Below, piece after piece: positions 52,135-60,764 of a stretch of 64,000 nt of DNA. Position numbers and translations under genes: made by a program. Positions within the stretch are counted from its first letter, which is position 1, and every line of letters begins with the position of its first letter. The notes under the pieces are model-generated. The model was not told the DNA's origin. It made no database searches and saw nothing but the letters and a program-made list of their open reading frames with translations. This stretch comes from Nonomuraea maritima (GTDB taxonomy: Bacteria > Actinomycetota > Actinomycetes > Streptosporangiales > Streptosporangiaceae): NCBI RefSeq assembly GCF_900100395.1, contig NZ_FNFB01000008.1, positions 188,071 through 252,070 of the forward strand, written 5' to 3'.

Positions 52135-52835
52135 CGGCCCCGCTCCTCGGTGAGGGCGAAGAACGCGTCCTCGAGGGACGCGTGCCCGCCGACGACCTCC
52201 GGCACCGTCCCGCGGGCGACGACCCGGCCCGCGTCGATCACGACCAGGTCGTCCGCGGTCCCGGCGGTCTCGCCCATCAGGTGGCTGGACAGCAGCACCG
52301 TGCGCCCCTCGGCCGCGTACGCCCGCAGGAACCGGCGGATCCAGCGGATGCCCTCCGGGTCGAGCCCGTTGACCGGCTCGTCGAGGACCAGCACCTCCGG
52401 ATCGCCCAGCAGCGCCGCCGCCAGGCCGAGCCGCCGTCCCGTTCCGAGGGAGTACGTCGAGACGCGCCGCCCCGCGACGTCCGCGAGCCCCACGAGGTCG
52501 AGCACCTCCTCCACCCGCGACCTCGGGATGCCGTTGCTGACGGCGAGCCAGGTCAGGTGGGCGCGCCCGCTCCGCGAGCCGTGGGCGCCGCCGCCGTCGA
52601 GCAGCGACCCCACCGTGCGCAAAGGGTTCCTGAGCTTCCGGTACGGACGGCCGCCGACCAGCGCCGTCCCCGCGTCGGGGACGTCGAGGCCGAGCAGCAC
52701 GCGCAGGGTCGAGGACTTGCCCGCGCCGTTCGGGCCGAGGAACCCGGTCACCCGGCCGGGAGAGGCGGTGAAGCTCACGTCGTCCACGGCGACTTTCCCG
52801 CCGTGGCGCTTGGTGAGGCCGTTGAGTTCGATCAC
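52131..52835 (-). CDS. ABC transporter ATP-binding protein
   Basis: Cytoplasmic ATPase of the ABC-2 exporter. It has Walker A GPNGAGKS, a signature close to SLGTGRRLGLA (the canonical LSGGQ is degenerate), and Walker B VLVLDEP. The product starts VIELNGLTKRHGGKVAVDD from GTG 52835, a normal N-terminus. An ATG at 52871 is also in frame but adds a proline/glycine stretch. The GGGAGGTGA upstream is too far from the GTG, so the start is not certain. It belongs to the operon with the two permeases and lies 53 bases downstream of the response regulator. Confidence 0.88.
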   Translation of the reverse strand: MIELNGLTKRHGGKVAVDDVSFTASPGRVTGFLGPNGAGKSSTLRVLLGLDVPDAGTALVGGRPYRKLRNPLRTVGSLLDGGGAHGSRSGRAHLTWLAVSNGIPRSRVEEVLDLVGLADVAGRRVSTYSLGTGRRLGLAAALLGDPEVLVLDEPVNGLDPEGIRWIRRFLRAYAAEGRTVLLSSHLMGETAGTADDLVVIDAGRVVARGTVPEVVGGHASLEDAFFALTEERGR

Positions 52836-52887
52836 CGGTCCAGGGTGGCCGTCACCTCCCGCGGCGCGCATCGGCCAAAGGTTGACA

Positions 52888-53553
52888 TCAGCGCAGGGAC
52901 TCGACGAACCCCGACTCGTAGGCGAGGATGACCAGCTGCGTGCGGTCACGCACGCCCACCTTGACGAACAGCCTGCTGAGATACGTCTTGACCGTCGCCC
53001 GGCTGAGGAACAGCGCGGCGGCGATCTCCTCGTTCGACAGCCCCCGCACGATCGCGGCCACGACGTCGCGCTCGCGCTCGGTCAGCGCGTCGAACCGCGC
53101 CGCGCCGGTCCCCCGCGCGGGCCGCCGCTCGGCCAGCCCGGCGATCATGCGGCGGGTCACCTCGGGGGCGAGCATGGCGTCGCCCTCGTGGACGACGTGG
53201 ATCGCCCGCACGATCTGCGCCGGCGGCGTGTTCTTCAGCAGGAAGCCCGCGGCTCCCGCGCGCAGCGCCTCGTAGACGTACTCGTCGAGGTCGAAGGTGG
53301 TGAGGACGACGACCCTGGTGGCGGGGTGCCGGGCGCAGATCGCGGCGGTCGCGGCCAGGCCGTCCGTGCCGGGCATGCGGATGTCCATCAGCACCACGCC
53401 GGGACGCAACCGGTCGGCGGCCGCCACCGCCTCCCCGCCGTCGCGCGCTTCTGCGACGGTGAGCAGCCCGGGGTCGCTGTCGACGAGTTCCCGCAGCGAG
53501 GCGCGCAGCAGATCGTCGTCCTCGGCGATGATCACGCTGACCCGATCAGGCAT
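52888..53553 (-). CDS. NarL/LuxR-family response regulator
   Basis: DNA-binding response regulator, 221 residues. The receiver has the acidic cluster IIAEDDDLLR and the phosphorylation site VVLMDIRMPGTDG; the LuxR domain starts LTERERDVVAAIVRGLSNEEIAAALFLSRATVKTYLSRLF. Its ATG overlaps the histidine kinase stop. The exporter genes follow directly, so it probably controls their transcription. It is a paralogue of the regulator at 6190-6873. Confidence 0.94.
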   Translation of the reverse strand: MPDRVSVIIAEDDDLLRASLRELVDSDPGLLTVAEARDGGEAVAAADRLRPGVVLMDIRMPGTDGLAATAAICARHPATRVVVLTTFDLDEYVYEALRAGAAGFLLKNTPPAQIVRAIHVVHEGDAMLAPEVTRRMIAGLAERRPARGTGAARFDALTERERDVVAAIVRGLSNEEIAAALFLSRATVKTYLSRLFVKVGVRDRTQLVILAYESGFVESLR

Positions 53554-54646
53554 CGGCGGCCTCCTGCACGCGGACCGGGATCACCGCACGCACCCCGAAC
53601 CCGCCGTCCGGCCGCGGCCCCGCGGTGAACGTGCCGCCGAGCAACTCGACCCGCTCGCGCAGGCCGATCAGCCCGTACCCGGGCGGGCCGTCACCCGTGC
53701 CGCCGCGCCCGTCGTCGTCGACCTCGACGTGGACCGCCCCGCCGCCGGTGACGCGCACGCGGCACCGCGCGCCCGGCGCGTGCCGGCCAACGTTGGTCAG
53801 GGCCTCCTGCACGACCCGGTACGCCGCCAGCCCCGCGCCAGGCGGCACGTCGGCGACGTCCGTCATCGTGAGCTCGACCGGCAGCCCGGCCTGCCGCGAC
53901 CGCTCGACCAGGCCGGGGAGGTCCTGGACGCCGGGCCGCGGGCCGCGCTCGGCCCCGTCGTCCCCGTCGCGGACCGCGCGCAGCACGCCGCGCAGCTCGT
54001 CGAGCGCCCGCCTGCTCGCCGACTCGATGCGGGCGAGCCTGCCGCGCATCGCCTCGGCGTCACCGCCGACGTGCAGCGCCACCCCCGAGGTGATCGCGAT
54101 CGTGCCCAGCGAGTGGGACACGACGTCGTGCACCTCCCTGATCACGCGCAGCCGCTCCTCGGCGACGGCGCGGTCCCGCTCGGCGCGGGTGGCCTGCTCG
54201 GCGGCGAGCCTGCCGTGCCGGACCTGGGCGCCGAGCGCCCACGCCGCCGCCGGCGCCGGCAGACTCGTCATCGCATAACGGGTCGCGGCCCCCGCCTCGG
54301 CGGGCCCCGCGAGGGCCAGCAGACCGATGCCCACGGCGACGACCACGGGCACCGACGGCAGGAACCTGCGACGGCCCCACCTGAGCGCCACGGGATACAG
54401 CGTCCAGGCCGCCGCGAGGAACGGGTCGTCCGTCACGCCCGCCACCGCGCCCGTGAGCGTGGCCGCGGCCACCAGGACGAACGCCGGCAGCGGCCACCAC
54501 GACCTGAGCAGCATGCCGACGACCACGAGCGCGACCAGAGCCTGTGCCGGAGGGTCGGCCGGGAGCCAGAACACCAGGACGCACAGCAGCGCGGCCCCGA
54601 GGTCCTGGCCGACCGCGCCGGCCCGTCGAGGGGTGAAGAAGGCCAT
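53546..54646 (-). CDS. sensor histidine kinase (HisKA_3)
   Basis: Membrane sensor kinase, 366 residues. Four to five hydrophobic segments lie in residues 15-140; the phosphoacceptor motif is EERLRVIREVHDVVSHSLG, and the ATPase domain includes LTNVGRHAPGARCRV and DDDGRGGTGDG with GLIGLRERVELLGG. It pairs with the regulator at 52888-53553. The short linkers between membrane segments suggest that it senses within the membrane, as in antibiotic-sensing systems. The operon then reads kinase, regulator, ATPase, permease, permease. Confidence 0.93.
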   Translation of the reverse strand: MAFFTPRRAGAVGQDLGAALLCVLVFWLPADPPAQALVALVVVGMLLRSWWPLPAFVLVAAATLTGAVAGVTDDPFLAAAWTLYPVALRWGRRRFLPSVPVVVAVGIGLLALAGPAEAGAATRYAMTSLPAPAAAWALGAQVRHGRLAAEQATRAERDRAVAEERLRVIREVHDVVSHSLGTIAITSGVALHVGGDAEAMRGRLARIESASRRALDELRGVLRAVRDGDDGAERGPRPGVQDLPGLVERSRQAGLPVELTMTDVADVPPGAGLAAYRVVQEALTNVGRHAPGARCRVRVTGGGAVHVEVDDDGRGGTGDGPPGYGLIGLRERVELLGGTFTAGPRPDGGFGVRAVIPVRVQEAADA

Positions 54647-54669
54647 GCGCAGGACACTAACCGCCCGGC

Positions 54670-55410
54670 TCAGCGCTCGATGAGGGTCACTTCCAGGGAG
54701 TAGTGCGAGGCCCGGTAGACGTGCGAGCCGTGCTCGACGGCCCGGCCCTGGTCGTCGTACGTGGTGCGGATCATCGTCAGCAGCGGCGCGCCGCGCCGCT
54801 CCTCCAGCAGCCGCGCCTCCGTCTGCGTGGCCGCCCGCGCGCCGATGCGCTGGTTGGCCACCCGCATCCGTACGCCCGCCGCGCGCAGCAGCTCGTACAG
54901 GCCGCGGCCCTCGAGGTCGGCGGCGGTGAGCTGGGCGAGCGCCACCGGCAGCCAGTTGTGCAGCAGGGCGAGTGGCTCTCCGGCGGCGAAGCGCAGCCGC
55001 TCCAGGTAGAGGACGTCGGAGCCAGGCTCCACGCCGAGGATGCCCGCGACCCCCTCCTCCACCGGCCGCGGCTCCAGCGCGAGGACCTGCGTGGCCGGCT
55101 CCTGACCGGCCCGGCGCAGGTCGTCGTAGAGGCTCGTCAGCTCGACCGAGCGCTTGACCTGACCGTGCACCACCTGCGTGCCGACGCCGCGCTTGCGGAC
55201 CAGCAGGCCCTTGTCGACCAGGTACTGGATCGCCTGGCGGATCGTCGGCCGCGACAGGCCCAGCTTGTCGGCGAGCAGGATCTCGTTGTCGAGCCGCGAA
55301 CCGGGAGTCAGATCACCCCGCCTGATGGCCTCGGCGATCTGCTCGGCCACCTGGAAGTAGAGCGGCACTGGACTGGATCGGTCCAGGGCGATGGAGAGGT
55401 CCGCGGTCAT
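54670..55410 (-). CDS. GntR-family regulator with UTRA domain (HutC type)
   Basis: Repressor of 246 residues. The N-terminal winged helix is PLYFQVAEQIAEAIRRGDLTPGSRL...LSRPTIRQAIQYLVDKGLLVRKRGVGTQV; the UTRA ligand domain (about 95-246) has LRFAAGEPLALLHNWLP and RVANQRIGARAA. ATG 55410 is preceded by TAAGCT and seven bases, so the transcript is probably leaderless; an upstream ATG at 55434 is less likely. TGTCCAGACA (55437-55446) in its promoter is a candidate operator. It is divergent from the inositol-phosphatase-like gene, the natural target. Confidence 0.9.
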   Translation of the reverse strand: MTADLSIALDRSSPVPLYFQVAEQIAEAIRRGDLTPGSRLDNEILLADKLGLSRPTIRQAIQYLVDKGLLVRKRGVGTQVVHGQVKRSVELTSLYDDLRRAGQEPATQVLALEPRPVEEGVAGILGVEPGSDVLYLERLRFAAGEPLALLHNWLPVALAQLTAADLEGRGLYELLRAAGVRMRVANQRIGARAATQTEARLLEERRGAPLLTMIRTTYDDQGRAVEHGSHVYRASHYSLEVTLIER

Positions 55411-55416
55411 GCTGAT

Positions 55417-55446
55417 CAGCTTAACTGAGGTCATAATGTCCAGACA
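55417..55446 (-). promoter_or_regulatory. GntR promoter and candidate operator
   Basis: On the minus strand TTGTCT (-35) and TAAGCT (-10, 55423-55418) have an 18-base spacer. TGTC-N2-GACA (55437-55446) overlaps the -35 region and could be the GntR self-operator. Confidence 0.5.
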
Positions 55447-55496
55447 AATGCGTGTTCCAGGTGTTGGACATCCACATGAGAGGTAGGGGAGAGGGC

Positions 55497-56270
55497 ATGG
55501 ATGCGACCCATCTGCTCGACACCGCCATCGAGGCCGCCAGGGCGGTCGGCCCCCAGCTGCGCAAGGCTTTCAGGTCCCGGCCCGACGTGACCGTCAAGCG
55601 TGATTTCCACGACCCCGTGACCGAGCACGACCGGGCCGCCGAGGAGACCATCCGTGCCGTCATCTCCTCCCGCGCCCCAGGCAGCACGATCGTCGGCGAG
55701 GAGGGCGGCACGACCGGCGCCGGTGACATCGTCTGGTACGTCGACCCCATCGACGGCACCGCCAATTTCGCCGCCGGATTTCCCTTCTTCTGCGTCTCCA
55801 TCGCCGCGGCCGTCCACGGCGAACTGGTGGCGGGCGTCGTGTACGACCCCGTACGCGAGCAGGAGTTCACCGCGGGCCAGGACGGCGCGTGGTGCGACGG
55901 CACGCCGCTGCGCAGCACCGGAGCCACCCGCGACCAGGAGGCCATGCTGCTGATGAGCTACCCCACCCCGCAGGACCTCGACGCCGACGGCGAGCGGGCG
56001 CTGCGGCGCTACGCCGGATGCCTGGGGTCGTTCGCCACCGTGCGCAAGCCCGGCAGCGCCGCGCTCAAGCTCGCCTACGTCGCCGCCGGCTGGGCGGACG
56101 TCGCCTACGGCACCCGCTCCAACCCCTGGGACGTGGCCGCCGGGGCGCTGCTGGTGCGCCGGGCCGGAGGCGTCTACCTGGGTGATCCGCTGGTCGCCGG
56201 TGACTACCTGGCGCACGTGGGCGGGTTCGACCTCAGTTCGTCGGAGCTCGCCGAGGTGGCGCCGTCCTGA
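55497..56270 (+). CDS. inositol monophosphatase family protein
   Basis: Mg-dependent phosphatase of the IMPase/FBPase/CysQ superfamily, 257 residues. Metal ligands are in VGEEGG (Glu), DPIDGTANF (two Asp) and NPWDVAAGALLVRRAGG (Asp). Likely substrates are inositol or histidinol phosphate, or a similar sugar phosphate; the sequence alone does not decide. GGGGAGAGG precedes ATG 55497. Its 3' end overlaps the convergent HAD gene by 67 bases. It is divergent from the GntR regulator. Confidence 0.9.
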   Translation: MDATHLLDTAIEAARAVGPQLRKAFRSRPDVTVKRDFHDPVTEHDRAAEETIRAVISSRAPGSTIVGEEGGTTGAGDIVWYVDPIDGTANFAAGFPFFCVSIAAAVHGELVAGVVYDPVREQEFTAGQDGAWCDGTPLRSTGATRDQEAMLLMSYPTPQDLDADGERALRRYAGCLGSFATVRKPGSAALKLAYVAAGWADVAYGTRSNPWDVAAGALLVRRAGGVYLGDPLVAGDYLAHVGGFDLSSSELAEVAPS

Positions 56271-56962
56271 TGATCGGCGCGCAGGAGGCCCGCCAGTTCC
56301 GACAGTGAGGCGATGCGGGGGAACCCGGCGGGCGGCGGCTCGACGCCGAGCCGGTCGAGCCAGGCCGAGCGCATCCCCGTGGCCGCCGGGCCGGTGACGT
56401 CGTTGGGCACGTCGTCACCCACCAGCAGCACCTCATCGGGGGCCAGGCCGAGCGCGGCGGCGGCCCCGGTGTAGGAGACGGGTGAGGGCTTGAAGCCGCC
56501 CAGCACCTCGCCCGTCAGCACCGGGCCGACCAGCCCCTCCAGGCCGATCGCGCGGATCTTCGCCTCCTGCATGCGCTGGGCGCCGTTCGTCAGCACCCCG
56601 AGCGCGTAGCCGCCGAGCCCCGCCACCGCCTGCGCCACGTCGGGGTAGGCGATCCACCTCGCCCGATAGCGGCTCGCGAACTCCTCGTACGCGCCGTCGA
56701 GGTCGGCGGGGAGCGCCAGGCCGAGCTCCCGGCACAGCCCCGACAGCCGCAGGCGGCGCTGCTCCTGCACCGTGCACCGGCCCGCCTGCCACATCGCGAG
56801 GTACGGTCCCTCCAGCGCGGCCCAGAGCGCGGCCGTCTCGGCCAGGCGCGGGTGGCCCGGCGCGCGCTCCTCGACCCAGGCGACGATCGCGGCGTCGGCG
56901 GCCGCCCGGTGGTCGAACAGGGTGCCGTCGAGGTCGAACAGGATCCCCTTGAGAGGCGTCAT
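56204..56962 (-). CDS. HAD-superfamily hydrolase
   Basis: Phosphatase of 252 residues. Motif I is FDLDGTLFD (nucleophile Asp), motif II LGVLTNGAQRM, motif III is the Lys in LGGFKPSPVSYTG, and motif IV GDDVPNDVTGPAATGM. The cap lies near residues 20-95. Substrate is unknown; the family includes phosphoglycolate phosphatase and nucleotidases. ATG 56962 gives MTPLKGILFDLDG. Upstream, an unrelated gene lies 50 bases away in the same direction. The last 67 bases are shared with the inositol-phosphatase-like gene on the other strand. Confidence 0.88.
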   Translation of the reverse strand: MTPLKGILFDLDGTLFDHRAAADAAIVAWVEERAPGHPRLAETAALWAALEGPYLAMWQAGRCTVQEQRRLRLSGLCRELGLALPADLDGAYEEFASRYRARWIAYPDVAQAVAGLGGYALGVLTNGAQRMQEAKIRAIGLEGLVGPVLTGEVLGGFKPSPVSYTGAAAALGLAPDEVLLVGDDVPNDVTGPAATGMRSAWLDRLGVEPPPAGFPRIASLSELAGLLRADHQDGATSASSDELRSNPPTCAR

Positions 56963-57012
56963 CGAAGCTCCGGGTAGGGCGGACTGCGGCGGCGTCCGGC
57001 GGGAGGTCAACC

Positions 57013-57768
57013 CTACTGGGCCGCCGCCTGCCGCACGGACGCCGGCTCGGCGGACGCCGTGACGATGCGCGCGGCCGTCTCCCGCGGAGGGTAGCCCAGC
57101 GTGAGGCCGCGGATCGGCAGCGGGGCCCGCGCGAAGCGCTCCTCGCCGTTCTCGGGCAGCACGTAGTGCAGGGCGGGGGAGTGCAGGCGGTGGGCGTCGA
57201 GGACCGCCACCGCGGGCTCGGCCAGGTCGCGCGGCAGCGCCTCGCGGTAGTCGGCGATCAGGGCGTCGAGGTCGAACAGGTGGACGTAGCGCTCGGAGGT
57301 GCCGGCCACCACCCGGACCAGGTCGCCCTCGACCCGCGCGCGGTAGACGAGGTTGGTGCCGCCGCAGCCGGCGAACCAGTCGAGCGCCTCGGCGGCGGGC
57401 AGGCGGAAGGTGCCGTACGGCTTGCGCCCGTACAGCAGGGCCTCGGCGATCCAGCGGTCGCACCACAGCTCGTCGTGGTACGGCGACGGCGCGCCGGGGC
57501 CGGCCGTCAGGCCCTGGGCCAGCACCAGGTTCCACGCCGACACCATCGGGCTGGTGAAGCGCGGCATGAAGGGGCCGTGCCAGCGGCTGAGCGCGTAGCC
57601 GTACCAGACGGTGACGACCTCGACCTGGCCGCCGGGCAGGGCGCGCTCGTAGGTGCCGTTCATGACCTGCCCGCCGTCGGGGTGCCGCCACGGCCCGGGT
57701 GCCGGCCCGGTGCCCGCCGGTACGGCGGGAGTGCGGTAGTCGGGATGCAGGATCCACGCGTCCGCCAC
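57013..57768 (-). CDS. hypothetical protein of unknown family
   Basis: 251 residues, no signal peptide and no membrane segment. I do not recognise it. It is Trp/Tyr/Pro-rich near the start (WILHPDYRTPAVPAG, VVTVWYGYALSRWHGPF) and has a central EALDWFAGCGGTNLVYRARVEGDLVRVV and a C-terminal LPIRGLTLGYPPRETAARIV. The even spread of charged and hydrophobic residues and good third-position G+C support a real protein. It is upstream of the HAD gene on the same strand. A 162-base gap before the GntR gene follows. Confidence 0.75.
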   Translation of the reverse strand: MADAWILHPDYRTPAVPAGTGPAPGPWRHPDGGQVMNGTYERALPGGQVEVVTVWYGYALSRWHGPFMPRFTSPMVSAWNLVLAQGLTAGPGAPSPYHDELWCDRWIAEALLYGRKPYGTFRLPAAEALDWFAGCGGTNLVYRARVEGDLVRVVAGTSERYVHLFDLDALIADYREALPRDLAEPAVAVLDAHRLHSPALHYVLPENGEERFARAPLPIRGLTLGYPPRETAARIVTASAEPASVRQAAAQ

Positions 57769-57863
57769 GGCGTCAGCCCCTTCCGATCAGCTTGTCACGG
57801 CAGGTCAGAGGATCAGAGACGCCATCGTGCAACACGGGTCATGCCCGTGCAAGAGTCCGGGTG

Positions 57864-57879
57864 CAAACGCTGATGTTTG
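57864..57879. promoter_or_regulatory. inverted repeat in an A+T-richer gap
   Basis: CAAAC-N6-GTTTG at 57864-57879, with TTTGCAAGG repeated near 57901, lies in the gap between the unknown gene and the FCD-type GntR gene. It may be an operator, but no partner is evident. Confidence 0.3.
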
Positions 57880-57930
57880 TCATCACCTCACCGCGGGGGT
57901 GTTTGCAAGGGGCGTCGGCGGGCCGCTCGG

Positions 57931-58602
57931 TCAGTGGTGCCGGCGGTGGTCGCCGGCCTCGCGGACGTGGTCGATCATGACGCGTTCCGCGGTGTCGCCG
58001 TCGCCCGCCTCCAGGGCGGCAAGGAGGCGCGCGTGAGCGTCGAGCTGGCGCCCGGCCTGCTGCGGGTCGAGCCACAGCGACGCCTCGGAGGGCACCGGGA
58101 AGCTGTTGCGCACCGCCCTCGCGTGCGCGCCGAGGAACGCCGGGCCGCCGATGTCGACGATGCGCAGGTGGAAGCGCCTGCTCCGCTCGCCCAGCCCGTC
58201 GTGCCTGCCGTGGGCGGCGTCCTCGGTCATCGCGGCGTGCAGCTCGCGCAGCTCCGCCAGCTCGCCGGGGGTGATCCTGGCCGCCGCGAGCCGCGCGCCG
58301 AGCCCTTCGACGACCGCGCGCAGCCCGTAGTACTCGGCCGTCGCCTCGTCGCCGAGGTCGACGACGGTGGCGCCGTGGTGGGCCTCGTAGCTGATCAGCC
58401 GGTCCTTCTCCAGCCTGCGCAGCGCCTCGCGGACGGGGGTCACGGACACCCCCAGCCGCTTGGCCACCTCGCCCGCCCGTAGCGCCGTACCGCCGGGGAT
58501 CCGCGAGGTGCGGATCTCCTCCAGCAGCACGGTGTAGACGTACTCGGCCTTGCTCATGGGCGGCCGCGGCTCGGTGAAGGACATGTCCTCAGTGTCGCGC
58601 AT
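57931..58602 (-). CDS. GntR-family regulator with FCD domain
   Basis: Repressor of 223 residues. The winged helix is VYTVLLEEIRTSRIPGGTALRAGEVAKRLGVSVTPVREALRRLEKDRLI; the FCD ligand domain (about 85-220) has LRAVVEGLGARLAAARI, RRFHLRIVDIGG and HARLLAALEAGDGDTAERVMIDHV, the metal-binding and effector part. In-frame starts exist at 58602, 58584 and 58557. It is divergent from the CoA-transferase/CitE pair across a short A+T-rich control region, so that pair is the probable target and an organic acid or acyl-CoA the probable ligand. Confidence 0.9.
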   Translation of the reverse strand: MRDTEDMSFTEPRPPMSKAEYVYTVLLEEIRTSRIPGGTALRAGEVAKRLGVSVTPVREALRRLEKDRLISYEAHHGATVVDLGDEATAEYYGLRAVVEGLGARLAAARITPGELAELRELHAAMTEDAAHGRHDGLGERSRRFHLRIVDIGGPAFLGAHARAVRNSFPVPSEASLWLDPQQAGRQLDAHARLLAALEAGDGDTAERVMIDHVREAGDHRRHH

Positions 58603-58635
58603 GGAGACCCGCCTGTTGACCTATGACATATTTCT

Positions 58636-58641
58636 TATAAC
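58636..58641 (+). promoter_or_regulatory. -10 box of the CoA-transferase operon
   Basis: TATAAC is ten bases before ATG 58652 and there is no ribosome binding site, so the transcript is nearly leaderless. The 35-base stretch 58616-58650 is strikingly A+T-rich and probably contains the operator of the divergent GntR regulator. TTGACC at 58616-58621 is too close for a standard -35. Confidence 0.55.
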
Positions 58642-58651
58642 TTACATAACC

Positions 58652-59839
58652 ATGACGAGTCTCGCCGACCTGCGGGTCATCGACGCGGCGACACTGTTCG
58701 CCGGTCCCTCCGCCGCGATGATGCTGGGCGACTTCGGCGCCGACGTGATCAAGATCGAGCACCCCCGGCGGGGCGACCCGTCACGCGGGCACGGCGCCTC
58801 CCTCGACGGCGTGGGCCTGTGGTGGAAGACGCTGTCGCGCAACAAGCGCGCCGCCGCCGTCGACCTGTCGCACCCCGACGGGCAGGAGATCCTGCGCCGC
58901 CTGGCAGAACGGTCCGACGTGCTGATCGAGAACTTCCGCCCCGGCACCCTCGAACGCTGGAACCTCGCCCCCGCCGACCTCATGAAGCTCAACCCGCGGC
59001 TGATCGTGGCGCGGATGACCGGCTTCGGGCAGGCCGGGCCCATGGCCGGGCGGCCGGGGTTCGGCACGCTGGCCGAGGCCATGAGCGGGTTCGCGGCCAT
59101 GACCGGGCAGCCCGACGGCCCGCCGACGCTCCCTCCGCTCGCCCTCGCCGACGGCATCGCCGGCCTGGCCATGTCGTACGCGATCATGGTGGCGCTGCAC
59201 GCCCGCGAGCGGACCGGGCGCGGGCAGGTCGTCGATCTGGCCATCATCGAGCCGATCCTCGGCCTGCTCGGGCCGCAGATGACCGCCTACAAGGCGCTCG
59301 GGGCGGTGCCGAAGCGGACGGGCAACCGGTCCAGCAGCAACGCGCCGCGCAACACCTACCGCACCCGCGACGGGCGCTGGCTCGCCGTCTCCACCAGCGC
59401 GCAGCCGATCGCCGAGCGCGTGGTCACTCTGGTGGGCAGGCCCGACCTGGTCGAGCAGCCGTGGTTCGCGACCGGGCACGGGCGCGTCCAGCACGTGGAC
59501 GAGCTGGACGAGGCCGTCGCCTCCTGGATCGCCGAGCGCGACGCCGACGAGGTCATCGCCCGCTTCGAGGAGGCGCAGGCCGCCGTCGCGCCCATCTACG
59601 ACGTCACCGACATCGCCGAGGACCCGCAGTACGCCGCGCTCGGCACGTTCGTCGAGATGGACGACGAGGAACTCGGCCCGCTCACCCTGCAGAACGTCCT
59701 GTTCCGCCTGTCGGACACGCCCGGCGAGGTGCGCTGGCCAGGACGCCCGCTCGGCCGCGACACCGACGAGGTGCTCGCCGAGCTCGACTACCCGGACGAC
59801 CTGGTCGCCGCGCTGCGCGAGAAAGGCGTGATCGCATGA
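58652..59839 (+). CDS. CaiB/BaiF-family CoA-transferase
   Basis: Class III CoA-transferase, 395 residues, that moves CoA between carboxylic acids. Seen: the N-terminal LRVIDAATLFAGPSAAMMLGDFGADVIKIEHPRRGDPSR, NKRAAAVDLSHPDGQEIL, DVLIENFRPGTLERW and the AEAMSGFAAMTGQPDGPP zone, all typical of the CaiB fold. It is followed by a CitE-like lyase through an ATGA overlap. The pair could activate a dicarboxylic acid and split the hydroxyacyl-CoA product, as in malyl- or citramalyl-CoA routes. The specific acid is unknown. Confidence 0.93.
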   Translation: MTSLADLRVIDAATLFAGPSAAMMLGDFGADVIKIEHPRRGDPSRGHGASLDGVGLWWKTLSRNKRAAAVDLSHPDGQEILRRLAERSDVLIENFRPGTLERWNLAPADLMKLNPRLIVARMTGFGQAGPMAGRPGFGTLAEAMSGFAAMTGQPDGPPTLPPLALADGIAGLAMSYAIMVALHARERTGRGQVVDLAIIEPILGLLGPQMTAYKALGAVPKRTGNRSSSNAPRNTYRTRDGRWLAVSTSAQPIAERVVTLVGRPDLVEQPWFATGHGRVQHVDELDEAVASWIAERDADEVIARFEEAQAAVAPIYDVTDIAEDPQYAALGTFVEMDDEELGPLTLQNVLFRLSDTPGEVRWPGRPLGRDTDEVLAELDYPDDLVAALREKGVIA

Positions 59840-60663
59840 GCTGGACGCCCGTGACCTGGCTCTACGTGCCCGGCGACCGGCCCGAGCGGTTCGCCAAGGC
59901 GGTGGCGTCCGGCGCCGACGTGGTGATCATCGACCTGGAGGACGCCGTCGCGCCGGCCGCCAAGGACGCGGCCAGGCAGAACGCCGTCGCCTACCTGCGG
60001 TCGCGCCCCAGGACGTCCGGCCAGGTGCACGTCAGGGTCAACGACCTGGCCACCGCGCGCGGGCGTGACGACCTGGCCGCCGTGGCACAGGTGGCCGACG
60101 CCGTACGCGTGCCGAAGGTCGAGTCGGCGGCCGTCCTCGACACCGTGCCGGCGGCGACGCCGGTGTTCGCGCTGCTCGAGTCGGCCGCCGGGATCGTCGC
60201 GGCCCGCGAGATCGCCGCGCACCCGCGCGTCGCCGGAGTGGCGCTCGGCGAGCAGGACCTCGCGGCCGAGCTGACCGTCACGGACGAGCAGGCGATGAAC
60301 CACCTGCGGATCCAGGTCGTCCTCGCCGCCGCGGCGGCCGGGCTGCCGCCGGTCGCCATGTCCGTCCACCCGGACGTCAAGGACGACGCCGGCCTGCTGG
60401 CGTCCTGCCGGTCCGGGCGCGCGATCGGCATGTTCGGCAGGACCGCCATCCACCCGCGCCAGATCCCGCTGATCCGGCAGGCGTTCCGCCCCTCGGAGGA
60501 GGAGACGGCCAGGGCCGCCGAGATCGTGGCGGCGGCGGAGCGCGCCGAGGCGGCGGGGGTCGGCGCGGTCGCGCTGCCCGACGGCCGTTTCGTGGACGCC
60601 CCGATCGTCAGGCGGGCCCGCCGCACGCTCTCCCTCGCCCGCCGTCTCACCGACACGGCGTGA
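59836..60663 (+). CDS. CitE-like acyl-CoA lyase (HpcH/HpaI family)
   Basis: Mg-dependent lyase of 275 residues. It begins WLYVPGDRPERFAKAVASGADVVIIDLEDAVAP, the CitE signature with the CoA/Mg zone. ALLESAAGIVAAREIA and VAGVALGEQDLAAEL provide the metal Glu and Asp. Related enzymes cleave citryl-, malyl- or citramalyl-CoA to an acyl-CoA and a keto acid. The ATG overlaps the CoA-transferase stop. No alpha or gamma subunit of citrate lyase is near, so it is a stand-alone lyase rather than part of citrate lyase. Confidence 0.92.
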   Translation: MSWTPVTWLYVPGDRPERFAKAVASGADVVIIDLEDAVAPAAKDAARQNAVAYLRSRPRTSGQVHVRVNDLATARGRDDLAAVAQVADAVRVPKVESAAVLDTVPAATPVFALLESAAGIVAAREIAAHPRVAGVALGEQDLAAELTVTDEQAMNHLRIQVVLAAAAAGLPPVAMSVHPDVKDDAGLLASCRSGRAIGMFGRTAIHPRQIPLIRQAFRPSEEETARAAEIVAAAERAEAAGVGAVALPDGRFVDAPIVRRARRTLSLARRLTDTA

Positions 60664-60764
60664 GACGCGGAACCTTGACGCGCTGTTGCCCCTGGCTGTG
60701 CCGGAGCGCGGCCGGCGCGTGAACATCCGTCTGCGTGGCATGTGCTCAACTGGCTGGGGGGCAC

